This document shows positions 43,729-52,959 of a DNA stretch of 64,000 nt, one piece after another. Made by a program: the position numbers and the translations under genes. Location: the NCBI GenBank assembly GCA_964537685.1, contig CAZICM010000045.1, positions 1 through 64,000 of the forward strand, given 5' to 3'. This DNA comes from CAZICM01 sp964537685 (lineage in GTDB: Bacteria > Myxococcota_A > Polyangia > Polyangiales > Polyangiaceae). Numbering within the stretch: the first letter of the stretch is position 1; each line of letters begins with the position of its first letter. The notes under the pieces were generated by a model. That model was given only the letters and a program-made list of their open reading frames with translations, ran no database searches and was not told the DNA's origin.

Positions 43729-44982
43729 GTGTACATCAATAAAAAGCTTTTGTTTTGTGGGTTAAGCTTGGGCGCCGCGGCCGTTTGGGGATGCGGCGGA
43801 TCGGATGCGCCTGCGCCGGGATATATGGCCGTTTCGACGGGCTCTTCGATGTCCGGCGGAAGCGGTGGAAGCGGCGGCGCAGACGGTTTGGGAGGCTCGT
43901 CGGCGCAGGGAGGCGGAAGCGGCGGGACAATGGCGCAATGCCCGCCGGCCGGACCTTTTGAAGGCCCTGTCATTACGGCTCCGGAAATGGACTGGACATG
44001 GATTCCCGTCAAAGAATCGCTATGCCGCGACGGTTCGGAAACAGGCTTTGGAATTCGAATGAATTCTAAATCCGATAAATTGGTTATTTATTTAGAAGGC
44101 GGCGGCGCATGTTTTAATGCGGCCACCTGCGCGATTAACCCGGCCACTTTTGGAAAAATAGCCTTCGATGCGTGGAAAGGCACGGCGGGCCAAACGGGTA
44201 TTTTTAATTCTGATAACGAAAGCAATCCGCTGCGCGATTGGAATATGGTCTATGTGCCCTATTGCACCGGCGATATTCATGGAGGCGCGGCCGATCATGT
44301 GGATGTGCCTGGATTAACCGCGCCTAAAAACCAGTCATTTATGGGATATCAAAACCTGGGCGCCTATTTAAAACGCTTGGTGCCCACGTTTTCAGGAGCT
44401 TCTCAAGTTTTGCTCACCGGCATCAGCGCGGGCGGCTTTGGAGCCTCGTATAATTATGATCGTATTGCCGAATCATTCTGTCCGATTCCCGTCGTTTTAA
44501 TCGACGATTCGGGGCCTCCCATGTCGGACACCTACATCACGCCCTGCCTCCAGACCGAATGGAAAGAATTATGGGGAATGGCCAACACCCTCCCCAAAGC
44601 CTGCCCTGAATGCTATGGCCCCAATGGCGGCGGGATTGTGAACTACGTCAGTTATATTGCTAAAAAATATCCCAATAACCGCCTCGGGCTGATTTCATCC
44701 GATAAAGACAGTGTTATTTCCACATTCTTTGGTTATGGGAAAAATGATTGCAATCTGGCCGTACCCTTAAGCGGCGACGAATATTCCTCGGGACTCAAAG
44801 AGCTGCGGGATACCTATATGGGCAATTCGTCCGTATGGTCGACTTATTTCGTCGATAGCATTACGCATACCTATTTGCTTGGGCCCGGTTTTTATACGAC
44901 CCAAGTGAATGGAGTAAAACTAACGGATTGGGTCGGCGCCATGGTGGGTAATGGCAACACGCCCGGGCATGTTGGACCCTGA
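43729..44982 (+). CDS. pectinacetylesterase-like lipoprotein
   Basis: Starts with GTG; signal peptide ends in the lipobox-like VWGC, then a Ser/Gly linker. The catalytic domain shows LEGGGACFN near its start, the nucleophile Ser in GISAGGFG, an Asp in LIDDSGPP and a late His in SITHTYL. These match the pectinacetylesterase (CE13) family and its animal relative NOTUM. It should remove acetyl or acyl esters from a surface polymer. The neighbouring GH114-like lipoprotein suggests joint work on an acetylated amino-sugar polysaccharide, which is inference. The substrate is unknown. Confidence 0.88.
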   Translation: MYINKKLLFCGLSLGAAAVWGCGGSDAPAPGYMAVSTGSSMSGGSGGSGGADGLGGSSAQGGGSGGTMAQCPPAGPFEGPVITAPEMDWTWIPVKESLCRDGSETGFGIRMNSKSDKLVIYLEGGGACFNAATCAINPATFGKIAFDAWKGTAGQTGIFNSDNESNPLRDWNMVYVPYCTGDIHGGAADHVDVPGLTAPKNQSFMGYQNLGAYLKRLVPTFSGASQVLLTGISAGGFGASYNYDRIAESFCPIPVVLIDDSGPPMSDTYITPCLQTEWKELWGMANTLPKACPECYGPNGGGIVNYVSYIAKKYPNNRLGLISSDKDSVISTFFGYGKNDCNLAVPLSGDEYSSGLKELRDTYMGNSSVWSTYFVDSITHTYLLGPGFYTTQVNGVKLTDWVGAMVGNGNTPGHVGP

Positions 44983-45006
44983 TTTATCATAGAATTGAAG
45001 GCCAAT

Positions 45007-46074
45007 ATGAGCGAATCGGAAGGCGGAGAAAAGAAAGTCGGCGTTTTCGGCGCATTGATTGCGGCCATTGGGATGATATTCGCCAGGGGTGCCGACGACT
45101 GTGCCCGCATAGGAGCAAAAGGCGCTCAATTTGCGGACGACGGCGCGAGGTTTGCCAGCAAGGGCGCGCAATTTGGGGATGATGCGCTGCGGGGCGGTAA
45201 ATTAGGGGGTTTGACCGACGATGCGGTGCGGGGTGGCAGGCCGCATGGCTCGCTGCCGGGGCTTTCGGACGATGCTCTCAATGCGGCGGCTCATTCGGAA
45301 AAGGCCGCCGCTGGATTCGGCGACGATGTAATTGAACATGGCCTGGATCTCTCGCTCGATATCGCCTCCGAAATGGATTTTGGTGCAAATAATAACCAAT
45401 ACGATGAAAATGAATGGCCCGGCTCTCCGGCGGGTAGGGATCTCAAGGTTCAAGCGGCTTCGAAATCGGGCATTGAACGCGCCATGGCCCAGCAGGAATT
45501 GAGTCAGCCCAAAGCCATTGCCATCGTCCCTTCCAACGAAGATTCTTTTGCCGGGATGTTTGGCTATGCCGCACCCAAAGGCGTGGTTCAATCCATGAAT
45601 TTGGTCGCCGATCTTTTGGATCAGCAGCAGGGCGAGCCAGCGGACGAGCTCGAATTCGCGAAAATGGTGGCCGCGGAGCGAAAGAGCAATCCCTTGGTGA
45701 TTTTGGGATATACGTCCCTGGATGCGGTCAATCAGATCGTATTTCCCAATGGCCAGAGCGTGGGCGATAAAGATATCCACGCGGCCTGTGTGAATGTGGG
45801 CATAAATTGCATTGTAATCGCCTGCGATTCGAAAGAAATTAAAGAAAGCGGCTCCTGCGTGCGCTCCGCCTATATTCTCTGGGCCAACCGGGCTTCCGAA
45901 ATAAGCAAGCCCAAGAGCAAAAAGACCCTCGCCACCTTCACTTCCCAGCTTTTGCACGATCGCATGACCGCGCGGCACGGGGATCAGATGATTATTTCCC
46001 GCGTCTTATTTCAGCCCAAGCACAAACCCAGCCTGATCCGCAGCCGATTAAAACCGCGGACTCATTCCCGCTGA
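45007..46074 (+). CDS. membrane-anchored protein with short N-terminal repeats, unknown
   Basis: The ATG at 45007 gives 355 residues. A hydrophobic stretch at about 14-30 (VFGALIAAIGMIFARG) may be an anchor. Next come repeats based on DDxARxxxKGAQF (DDCARIGAKGAQF, DDGARFASKGAQF and DDALRGG) over about 50 residues. The second half is alpha/beta, with VILGYTSLDAVNQIVFPNG and then IHAACVNVGINCIVIACD. The latter has a His and a Cys in places that resemble the active site of caspase-like CHAT domains, but I cannot confirm it. It lies 14 bases before a phosphopantetheinyl transferase gene. Confidence 0.65.
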   Translation: MSESEGGEKKVGVFGALIAAIGMIFARGADDCARIGAKGAQFADDGARFASKGAQFGDDALRGGKLGGLTDDAVRGGRPHGSLPGLSDDALNAAAHSEKAAAGFGDDVIEHGLDLSLDIASEMDFGANNNQYDENEWPGSPAGRDLKVQAASKSGIERAMAQQELSQPKAIAIVPSNEDSFAGMFGYAAPKGVVQSMNLVADLLDQQQGEPADELEFAKMVAAERKSNPLVILGYTSLDAVNQIVFPNGQSVGDKDIHAACVNVGINCIVIACDSKEIKESGSCVRSAYILWANRASEISKPKSKKTLATFTSQLLHDRMTARHGDQMIISRVLFQPKHKPSLIRSRLKPRTHSR

Positions 46075-46088
46075 GTATTTTGACGGAA

Positions 46089-46838
46089 ATGTCTTTGCTA
46101 AAGCTCGGGCCGAAATCGATTCATATTTGGCTCGCATATTGCGGCGAACTTGAAAGCGATGCGTGGAAAGCCCTTTCCGAACCGCTTCTTTCGCCTTCGG
46201 AAAAAGCCCGGCGCGATCGCTATCTCTACGAACGGAATCGGCACGAATACAAGGTTACCCGCGCGCTCGTCCGCACCGTGCTCTCGCGCTACGCGCCCGT
46301 CGATCCAGCCCATTGGCTATTTGATGCGGGCTCTCATGGAAAGCCTTTTATTTCTGGGCCTTCTATCGATATTCCTCTGCGCTTTAATCTTTCAAATACA
46401 AATGGATTGGTGGCGTGTATTGTCGCATTGAACCGGGAATTGGGCATCGATGTCGAAGAGCGGGCGCGGGCGGCGCGGGCGCTGGATGTGGCCGATCGCT
46501 TTTTTGCGCCCCAGGAAGTGAGGGCTCTCAATGCCTTGCCCCAAACGGAGCGCCCTCTTCGATTTTCGGCCTATTGGACGCTAAAAGAAGCCTACATTAA
46601 AGCCCGGGGATTGGGGCTCGCCATTCCCTTGGATCAATTTGCGTTTCGGCTTGAGCCGGGCAGGACACCGGCCATTGAAATCGATGCCCGCCTGAATGAC
46701 GATGCAAATCGCTGGCAATTCCTTTGTATGAAACCCACCCGCGGGCATTTTTTATCGGCGGCCATTTCGCTTCATGCTCAAGATGAACGGGATCGCCTTG
46801 AATTTTCGGTGCGCAAGACGATCCCGCTCATTGCATGA
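46089..46838 (+). CDS. 4'-phosphopantetheinyl transferase, Sfp type
   Basis: Loads the phosphopantetheine arm onto acyl- or peptidyl-carrier proteins. The magnesium-binding motifs GIDVE and WTLKEAYIKARGLG are both present, and the N-terminal half has the usual FNLSNTNGLVAC. About 250 residues, as expected for the Sfp type. ATG 46089 is preferred to TTG 46080. No carrier-protein gene lies in the window. It is probably a housekeeping enzyme, though the FabG-like SDRs at 35643-38446 could use a carrier-bound substrate. Confidence 0.9.
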   Translation: MSLLKLGPKSIHIWLAYCGELESDAWKALSEPLLSPSEKARRDRYLYERNRHEYKVTRALVRTVLSRYAPVDPAHWLFDAGSHGKPFISGPSIDIPLRFNLSNTNGLVACIVALNRELGIDVEERARAARALDVADRFFAPQEVRALNALPQTERPLRFSAYWTLKEAYIKARGLGLAIPLDQFAFRLEPGRTPAIEIDARLNDDANRWQFLCMKPTRGHFLSAAISLHAQDERDRLEFSVRKTIPLIA

Positions 46839-46843
46839 AAATA

Positions 46844-48299
46844 TTAAATACCGACGTTGTAGCCGCGCCACAGGCCGCCCGCCGCGTCGATAATCCACAC
46901 CATTCCCTTTGCATAGCTCAGTGAGAAGCCGCGCTGTCGTACACCACCGCGCTTTGGGCGTCGATCGCTCCGCCGTTCAATCCAATGCTATTGTTAAATG
47001 TTCCGGCCGCAGCTTGAACGCGGATTTGCAGGCTCGCGTATTCGCGCGCGTACACAGGGCTTGTTCCATCGCCCTTGGTAAATACCGAGCGGAAATCGAT
47101 GCCCGGCTGATACGAATTGACCAGCGCGCCCTGCGATGAATATCGCGCGAGGCGCACGCCTCCGTTGCTTCCTCCAGAACAGCTCCAAAATTCATTGCCA
47201 TCCCACGCCAATGTCATCGTGGTGCTTTGCAATGCATCTTGGAAAGTCATTGATGCATCGTACGTCGGGCTTCCCAGCGCATTGCAATCGTCATCCTGCG
47301 CCAGCGTACAGCCTGGAGCACAGCATCCGTCGCCATTGATGCAATTTACGATCGGCGTGCCCGCGCATTTTCCGTTGGCGCATACATCGACAGCCGTGCA
47401 GTCATTTTTATCGTCGCAGGCTCCGCCTTGATTGGCCGGCGCGCCGCCCGTGCACACCCCTGAATTGCACGTTTCGTTCATCGTGCAGAGATTGCCATCG
47501 TCGCACTGAATTCCATTGGGGCCGGGCACCGCCGTGCATTGATCGAGCGCCTCATTGCAACTGCCCACCAAACACACATCGCCGGGCGCGGCGCAGGTAT
47601 TGGGCTGCCCTGTGCACAGGCCGTTTACGCACACTTCGTTGATCATGCAGTAGAGCCCGTCACTGCAGCCCGTTCCATCGGGCGCGGGCTGCTGCACGCA
47701 GCCTTTTTGGGGATCGCACACACCGATCGCGCACACGCCGTCGAGCGCGGAGCAGTCGATGGGAATACCGCCGGCGCATGTGCCGGCGCTGCATTGGCTT
47801 TGCTGCGTGCAGAAATCGCCGTCATCGCATTGAGCGCCGTCGTTGCCGGGAACGGTGACGCAGTTGTCGGTGTTTTCATCGCAAACGCCGATTAAACATG
47901 TGCCTACCGAAGAGCAATGTGTGGCCGTTCCGCCGACGCATTGGCCGTTTTGGCAGGTATCGTCCTGGGTGCAGAACAAGCCGTCGTCGCAGCCTGCGAA
48001 CTCATTGGCGGGTTCTGTTTCGCATTTGCCATTGATGCATACGCCATGTGTGCAGACACCGTTAAGGGCCGCGCAATCGGCCGCATTTACACAAGTGCCG
48101 GGAGGCGCATCGGGTCCGGCATCGGCCATGGTGCCGACGAAGATGACGGCGACGAACCGCCTGTATTTGTATTGCTACCCGCGCTCCCACCGCTTCCGTC
48201 GTCGAAGCTTCGGACGCCCGTGGCGCAGGCCATTGGAAATGCGATTGCGGACAGTGCGGCGAGCGCGGCGAGGCGAAATGGAAGGCGATAGGTAGGCAT
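46844..48299 (-). pseudogene. Cys-rich lipoprotein gene broken by two one-base frameshifts
   Basis: The gene should start at the ATG at 48299, which gives a signal peptide and lipobox FPMAC, then a Gly/Ser-rich linker. The frame then ends early (about 48087). The long Cys-rich part runs in the next frame (46918-48129) and has at least four units of the type GxCDDGxxC, CxxDxCxxGxCxGG. Near 46929 the frame changes again: the expected ending with GFSLSYAKGMVWIIDAAGG runs in a third frame to a stop at 46844. Each site reads correctly with one extra G on the coding strand (48134 and 46929). Either the consensus lost two bases or the gene is decaying. Function unknown; a surface or extracellular role is likely. 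Confidence 0.82.
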
Positions 48300-48432
48300 A
48301 AGACGGCATTCTAGGGTGATTATTTTTATGCGTCCCCCATGGTTTTCCGCGTGCCGGCGGCCTTTAAATCCGGCTACAAGAGGACACGCTTTCGGGTAAA
48401 GCCGCAGGCGAGCGTGTTGTTCCGCGCGGTAT

Positions 48433-49203
48433 ATGGCCATGCAATTTGACACATACACCATTGTATTGATTGTTTTTCTGCTCGTTGCGTTCATGACCTT
48501 TCCCGTTTTATTTTTTATCGTCGCGCCCTACGGACGGCACACGAGGAAAGGCTTTGGCCCAACGCTTCCCCCCACACTGGGATGGGTGCTCATGGAAGCG
48601 CCGTCTCCTTTGGGTATGGCGCTTTTATTTTGGCTTTCGCCCCAGCCCAAAGAACTCACGCACTGGGTGCTCCTCTTCATTTGGCAAACGCATTATGCTC
48701 ACCGGGCATTTATTTTCCCTTTCCGGCGAAAAAGCAGCCAGTTTGGCATGCCTCTCACCATCGTCGCCTCGGGGTTTTTATTTAATGTATTCAATGCCTA
48801 TTTAAATGGATATTATTTGTTTTTTATGCAGCCCGCCCATTTGGCTTCGCTGAATTGGTTCTTGGATGTCCGCTTTGTATTGGGCACAGCCTTTTTTGCC
48901 TTGGGCTATTTTGTCAATCAGCATGCCGACCACATTCTTTTTCATTTGAGAAAACCAGGCGAAACCGGCTACAAGATTCCCCAAGGCGGGATGTACCGCT
49001 GGATTTCATGCCCGAATTATTTCGGTGAAATGGTCGAATGGTTTGGCTGGGCATTGCTGAGTTTTTCGCCTGCGGGGCTTGCATTCGCGCTATGGACGAT
49101 GGCGAATCTGCTTCCCAGGGCTATTGCCCATCACCGCTGGTATAAGCAGACATTCACTGAATATCCTCAAGAAAGAAAGGCCGTCTTGCCTTTCATTCTC
49201 TAA
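48433..49203 (+). CDS. steroid 5-alpha-reductase-like membrane protein
   Basis: The 256-residue protein has about six hydrophobic helices. Its C-terminal third carries the family pattern QGGMYRWISCPNYFGEM, EWFGWALL and a late HHRWYKQTF...YPQERKAVLPFIL. In animals the 3-oxo-5-alpha-steroid 4-dehydrogenases use NADPH to reduce a double bond in steroids. Bacterial members have mostly unknown substrates, such as polyprenols or sterol-like lipids. The early membrane segments with the fragment PTLGWVLMEAPSPLG match the family too. It stands alone next to a gene of unknown function. Confidence 0.88.
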   Translation: MAMQFDTYTIVLIVFLLVAFMTFPVLFFIVAPYGRHTRKGFGPTLPPTLGWVLMEAPSPLGMALLFWLSPQPKELTHWVLLFIWQTHYAHRAFIFPFRRKSSQFGMPLTIVASGFLFNVFNAYLNGYYLFFMQPAHLASLNWFLDVRFVLGTAFFALGYFVNQHADHILFHLRKPGETGYKIPQGGMYRWISCPNYFGEMVEWFGWALLSFSPAGLAFALWTMANLLPRAIAHHRWYKQTFTEYPQERKAVLPFIL

Positions 49204-49241
49204 ATTGCAATGAAAGTTCGCCACCCCCATCGGCATGGATT

Positions 49242-51971
49242 ATGCAGTTACCGTTTAAAGGAGATAAAAGCGTGGAAGAGCTTTGGCAAAGGGTATCTGA
49301 GAAAAGAGTAACGGCATTGCTTGGCCAGCTTTGGCCCGAGCCGCCCTCTTCGCTGCATCTTCGCGTTTTGCGCATTAGTTGCGATGGTCCGCATGGGACG
49401 CTGGGTCCGCTGCTCGAGGCGGCGCATCGCGTTGAAGAGCTGTTGGGCGGGCCGGTTCCTCTATTCAATCAGGCCCGGAAACGGGTGGCTTTGGGATTGC
49501 GCCGCCGAATATTGGGCGATGCTCCGGCGGGCCGGCCGGATAGCTTGATGATTGAAACATTGAATCGGCTGGATATCGATTCCGACCGGCCTTCGGTTGT
49601 TGTTTTCGATGCGGTTGATGCGGCGGACGACGCTACGCTCGATGCGCTGACAAGAATTATGGGCCGGCCTGGATGGCTGCGGGTGCCTATTGTCTTGACT
49701 TTTAAATCCAAAGATCTATCAGGACGCCCCGCGGCATTGCTGCGCGCACTTCAAGAAGCTTATGGCGAAGAAGCGATTTTGGTGGCCAGCAGCGGCAGCG
49801 CCGAAACCAAGCCGGAAAGCATTGCATTTAATTGGTCGTCCCTTCCTCCGGATTTGCTCCGGATCATGAGGGCGGGTGCCCTGATTGGCTCTGGATTTGA
49901 AGCGGATTTGGTGGCTGAGCTGCTTCGCGCCGACGCCCTGGATGTGCTGGAGCAATTGCAGCGTGTTGTCGATTTGGGCGCGCCTCTTTCGGATAGGGGC
50001 GAGGGCTGTTTTTATCTATCCGACGACGATATCGAAAAACTGAGGGCGGGTATATTGCCTTCCGTTGCGCGGGCATGGCATAAGAAGCTCGCTCAAATTC
50101 TTTCGGATGTGGCCGGTGTTCCTCCGATGTCCGCGCTTGGAGCGCCTTCCGCGCCTTTACCTCCAGCGCCTCCTCCTCCTCCGCCGCCGCCGCCGCCATG
50201 GAGTACAAACGCGCCCGCGCCTGTTGCCGCGCAAGCGCAAGAAGGCCAAGCGGCCACCAAAACGGTTGAGCAGGAAATAACAGGGCCATTGCCGTCTGGA
50301 CCGGTTTCAGAGGGCGAGTCGACGGTGCGCTGGCCTTTATCCGAACCGCCTCCGGCGGCGCCCTCGCCCCCAAGCAAAGAGCCCGCGGCTCCGGCCGAAG
50401 ACACGGAAACCACCGAAAGCTCCGATGGGCAGCGCCCTCAGTGGCCCTATTCTCAAATCTTTGGGCGCCCGGGGGATGGCCCTATAGCTTCTTCCGAGCC
50501 TTCGGTATCGGAAAAACAAGCACCGAAGGCATCCGGCGAACAGGCGGACGGAGAAAAGAGCGAGGCTGCCGAGGAAGAAGCGATATCCTCGGGGCGAGAC
50601 TCGGGAGACAGAAAAACGCTATTGTCTGCCGGAGAAATGCCGCAAAAGCGCGCTCCCGTCGAAAATGTCCTGGATAATGCAAAGGAATACTGGTTTAATC
50701 CCTTTGTGATATCCCCGGTATCCGTAACGCCGCCTTCCAAGGCTGCTGAGCCGGTATCGCAGGCTCCCAAAGAGCGGATGCCCGAATCCAAAGCTCCCCC
50801 GCCTGAATTTGAATTGGATCCCAGTGCCGAAAAAGCCCATCCTTCCCGCGCGGATGGAGGAAGGGCGGCTCAGCATTTAAGCGCGGCGGGCGACTTGGAA
50901 TCGGCCGCGGCGCATTATCTCAAGGCATGCCAGGAAGCCGCCGAGGCGGGAGCCTACGATCAAGCGCTTGCCTATAGCCGCAAGGCGCTTTCGGTATTGG
51001 ATAGCTTGCCTATATCGCCAAAGCGAAGAATTTTGCGCATCCGCATTCTGATGGAGCTTGGCCGCCTGCAGTGGAATGTGACCGGCCCCGATGCCTCGTT
51101 TACGCTATCAGGCGCCCTTGAAATGCTAAATGCGGCGGAAATGCTGCTTAAGCCCGAAGATCCTCCCAAGCTATGGGCCGAGGTGATGCAGCTTTTGGCC
51201 GCGCTCTTATATGATATCGGCGATATGAGTTCGCTGGCCCGGGCGCTCGATGCATTGACCAAAGCGAGCCGTGTGCTGCTGGATGTGGGCGATGCCGTTG
51301 GGGCCGCGCGGCTGCTTAACGATCAAGCCGCGGTTTATGTACGTATGGGCGATCCGGTCAGGGCCGTGCATTTGCTCAGCGAATCCCGAAAGATTTTCGA
51401 GGAAAAGGCTGCGTCCGATCCCGAGGCGATGCTGGAACTGGCCGAAACCGATCATTTATTCGCGCGCATTCCATTGCATGTGGAAGCGAGGCCCGGGCGG
51501 GAATCCGATGCGCTGCTGATGGGATTGGATCATGCGATAGCGGCGGAGCGGACCTATAAAAAGCTAGATATGCAGCGAGAGCTTGGCCGGGTATGGGAAA
51601 CGATGGGCCGGCTGGAGCTCCGGCGCAAGCGCCATGAGCGGGCGGCGGCAAAGCTTTCGGCGGCGATTGGCCTTCAGGATGCTATCGGCGATGTGATTGG
51701 GCTGGCGCGGTCGACGGCTGCAATGTCCGAGGTTTTGTGCGCCCACGGTCAATTCCAGAAGGCGGCGGCGCTGCTGGCCGATTCGGCCTCGCTGAATTTA
51801 GAAAAGGGCTCGCCTATAGGTTTAGCCTTTAACCGCAGGGCTTTGGAATTATTAAAGGCAAAGGCGCCTCCGGGCGAAGAAATGGCTCACGCTCTGAGGT
51901 CCGTGGAATTGCGTATTAAAGAAGCGGAAGGCATTTTGGGCAGGCTAACATTGCCCGGTGAAAGGGATTAA
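49242..51971 (+). CDS. large TPR protein with a degenerate STAND/AAA-like N-terminal domain
   Basis: The 909-residue protein can be split in three. The N-terminal 300 residues look like a signalling ATPase that has lost its Walker A loop: a Walker B-like strand remains (PSVVVFDAVDAAD), but I see no GxxxxGK. Residues of about 300-560 are Pro/Ala/Glu-rich and disordered, including a run of ten or more Pro. Residues of about 545-900 contain TPR-like helix pairs, including GGRAAQHLSAAGDLESAAAHY and LARALDALTKASRVLLDVGD. It probably acts as a scaffold, not an enzyme. The start is ATG at 49242, behind no strong ribosome site. A small coiled-coil gene follows after 3 bases. Confidence 0.75.
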   Translation: MQLPFKGDKSVEELWQRVSEKRVTALLGQLWPEPPSSLHLRVLRISCDGPHGTLGPLLEAAHRVEELLGGPVPLFNQARKRVALGLRRRILGDAPAGRPDSLMIETLNRLDIDSDRPSVVVFDAVDAADDATLDALTRIMGRPGWLRVPIVLTFKSKDLSGRPAALLRALQEAYGEEAILVASSGSAETKPESIAFNWSSLPPDLLRIMRAGALIGSGFEADLVAELLRADALDVLEQLQRVVDLGAPLSDRGEGCFYLSDDDIEKLRAGILPSVARAWHKKLAQILSDVAGVPPMSALGAPSAPLPPAPPPPPPPPPPWSTNAPAPVAAQAQEGQAATKTVEQEITGPLPSGPVSEGESTVRWPLSEPPPAAPSPPSKEPAAPAEDTETTESSDGQRPQWPYSQIFGRPGDGPIASSEPSVSEKQAPKASGEQADGEKSEAAEEEAISSGRDSGDRKTLLSAGEMPQKRAPVENVLDNAKEYWFNPFVISPVSVTPPSKAAEPVSQAPKERMPESKAPPPEFELDPSAEKAHPSRADGGRAAQHLSAAGDLESAAAHYLKACQEAAEAGAYDQALAYSRKALSVLDSLPISPKRRILRIRILMELGRLQWNVTGPDASFTLSGALEMLNAAEMLLKPEDPPKLWAEVMQLLAALLYDIGDMSSLARALDALTKASRVLLDVGDAVGAARLLNDQAAVYVRMGDPVRAVHLLSESRKIFEEKAASDPEAMLELAETDHLFARIPLHVEARPGRESDALLMGLDHAIAAERTYKKLDMQRELGRVWETMGRLELRRKRHERAAAKLSAAIGLQDAIGDVIGLARSTAAMSEVLCAHGQFQKAAALLADSASLNLEKGSPIGLAFNRRALELLKAKAPPGEEMAHALRSVELRIKEAEGILGRLTLPGERD

Positions 51972-51974
51972 GCC

Positions 51975-52235
51975 ATGAGCGAATGGTTAAACACATTGAA
52001 GGAAGATATCGAAAACTTAAAGCAGGTCCGCGATGAAATCCGGGTCCAGCTTCATATTGCTGGGGCCGATGTGAAAGATCGCTGGCATAAGCTGGAAGAC
52101 AAATGGATAGATGTCGATGGCCGGGCCAGGGACATCGGAAGCGAATCGTTTCATACCATTGCGGATGCGACCAAAAGGCTGGTGGATGAGCTAAAGCGCG
52201 ATTACGATGAACTAAAGCGGGCATTGAAGGAGTGA
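51975..52235 (+). CDS. small coiled-coil protein
   Basis: The 86-residue protein is almost entirely helical and charged, with heptad-like spacing (EDIENLKQVRDEIRVQLHI and then VDELKRDYDELKRALKE). It starts 3 bases after the stop of the TPR gene, so the two are co-translated and may bind each other. No known family. Confidence 0.78.
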   Translation: MSEWLNTLKEDIENLKQVRDEIRVQLHIAGADVKDRWHKLEDKWIDVDGRARDIGSESFHTIADATKRLVDELKRDYDELKRALKE

Positions 52236-52362
52236 TAGCGCAAGAAATGCGGTAATGCGCAAAGAGTGCGTTTTCCTATGAGCTCCCGCTGGGGCACCAT
52301 AGGGTTTTTTTTGTATTTCTAAGCGGCTTTGAATGGGAACAGTTTATGCTGGGCACTCATTC

Positions 52363-52386
52363 AAGTACGCAAGTACGCAAGCACGC
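52363..52386. repeat. 8-bp tandem repeat upstream of the CBS gene
   Basis: AAGTACGC occurs twice in direct succession and a third copy differs by one base (AAGCACGC). It lies 38 bases before the start of the CBS-pair gene, so it may be part of its promoter or a slippage-prone site. Confidence 0.7.
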
Positions 52387-52423
52387 TGTTCGATCACAAG
52401 AGACTGCAAGCGAGGAAGAATTC

Positions 52424-52834
52424 ATGAGCAAACCGATCCCGACCATTCAAAAGTATATGACGACCATCCCATTTTCGATTGGTCCAGATCAGCCGCTGTC
52501 GCGGGCGCATACGATGCTGAGGGAGCACAATATTCGGCATTTGCCTGTGCTGTCGGGCGGCAAATTGGTTGGCATTTTGACCGACCGGGATTTGCACTTA
52601 ATTGAAACGCTCAAAGATGTGGATCCGGAGAAGGTGACAGTCGAGGACGCGATGTCGCAAATGCCTTATTCCGTCGAGCCGGATGCGTCTTTGGATGAGG
52701 TGGCCGCGGAAATGGCCGAGCACAAATATGGCTGCGCCGTGATTGTGCAGAATAATAAGGTTGTCGGCGTGTTTACGACCGTGGATGCCTGCCGGGCCTT
52801 GGCGGAGCTGCTCCGCACGCGCTTGGCGAAATGA
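52424..52834 (+). CDS. CBS-pair protein
   Basis: The ATG at 52424 lies behind GAGGAAG and gives a 136-residue protein made of two CBS domains and nothing else. The usual phrases are visible: MLREHNIRHLPVLSGGKLVGILTDRDL in domain 1 (only part quoted here as HNIRHLPVLSGGKLVGILTD) and YGCAVIVQNNKVVGVFT in domain 2. Stand-alone CBS pairs bind adenine nucleotides and regulate other proteins. The target is unknown. A strong terminator follows. Confidence 0.92.
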   Translation: MSKPIPTIQKYMTTIPFSIGPDQPLSRAHTMLREHNIRHLPVLSGGKLVGILTDRDLHLIETLKDVDPEKVTVEDAMSQMPYSVEPDASLDEVAAEMAEHKYGCAVIVQNNKVVGVFTTVDACRALAELLRTRLAK

Positions 52835-52889
52835 ATCGATAGGATTGGTCCAATTGTATTTTTTATAAATACGGTTGGATTGCATTTCT

Positions 52890-52937
52890 AAAATCAAAAA
52901 GGGCCGCCTCTTTCGTGAGCGCGGCCCTTTGATTTTT
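52890..52937. terminator. bidirectional intrinsic terminator
   Basis: GGGCCGC (52901-52907) pairs with GCGGCCC (52921-52927), with flanking A-rich and T-rich arms (ATCAAA and TTTGAT plus further A or T) extending the stem. The run of T follows on the plus strand and the run of A precedes, so it can stop transcription from the CBS gene and from the lipoprotein gene on the minus strand. Confidence 0.9.
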
Positions 52938-52959
52938 GGCGAATCCAATCGGCGATGGA

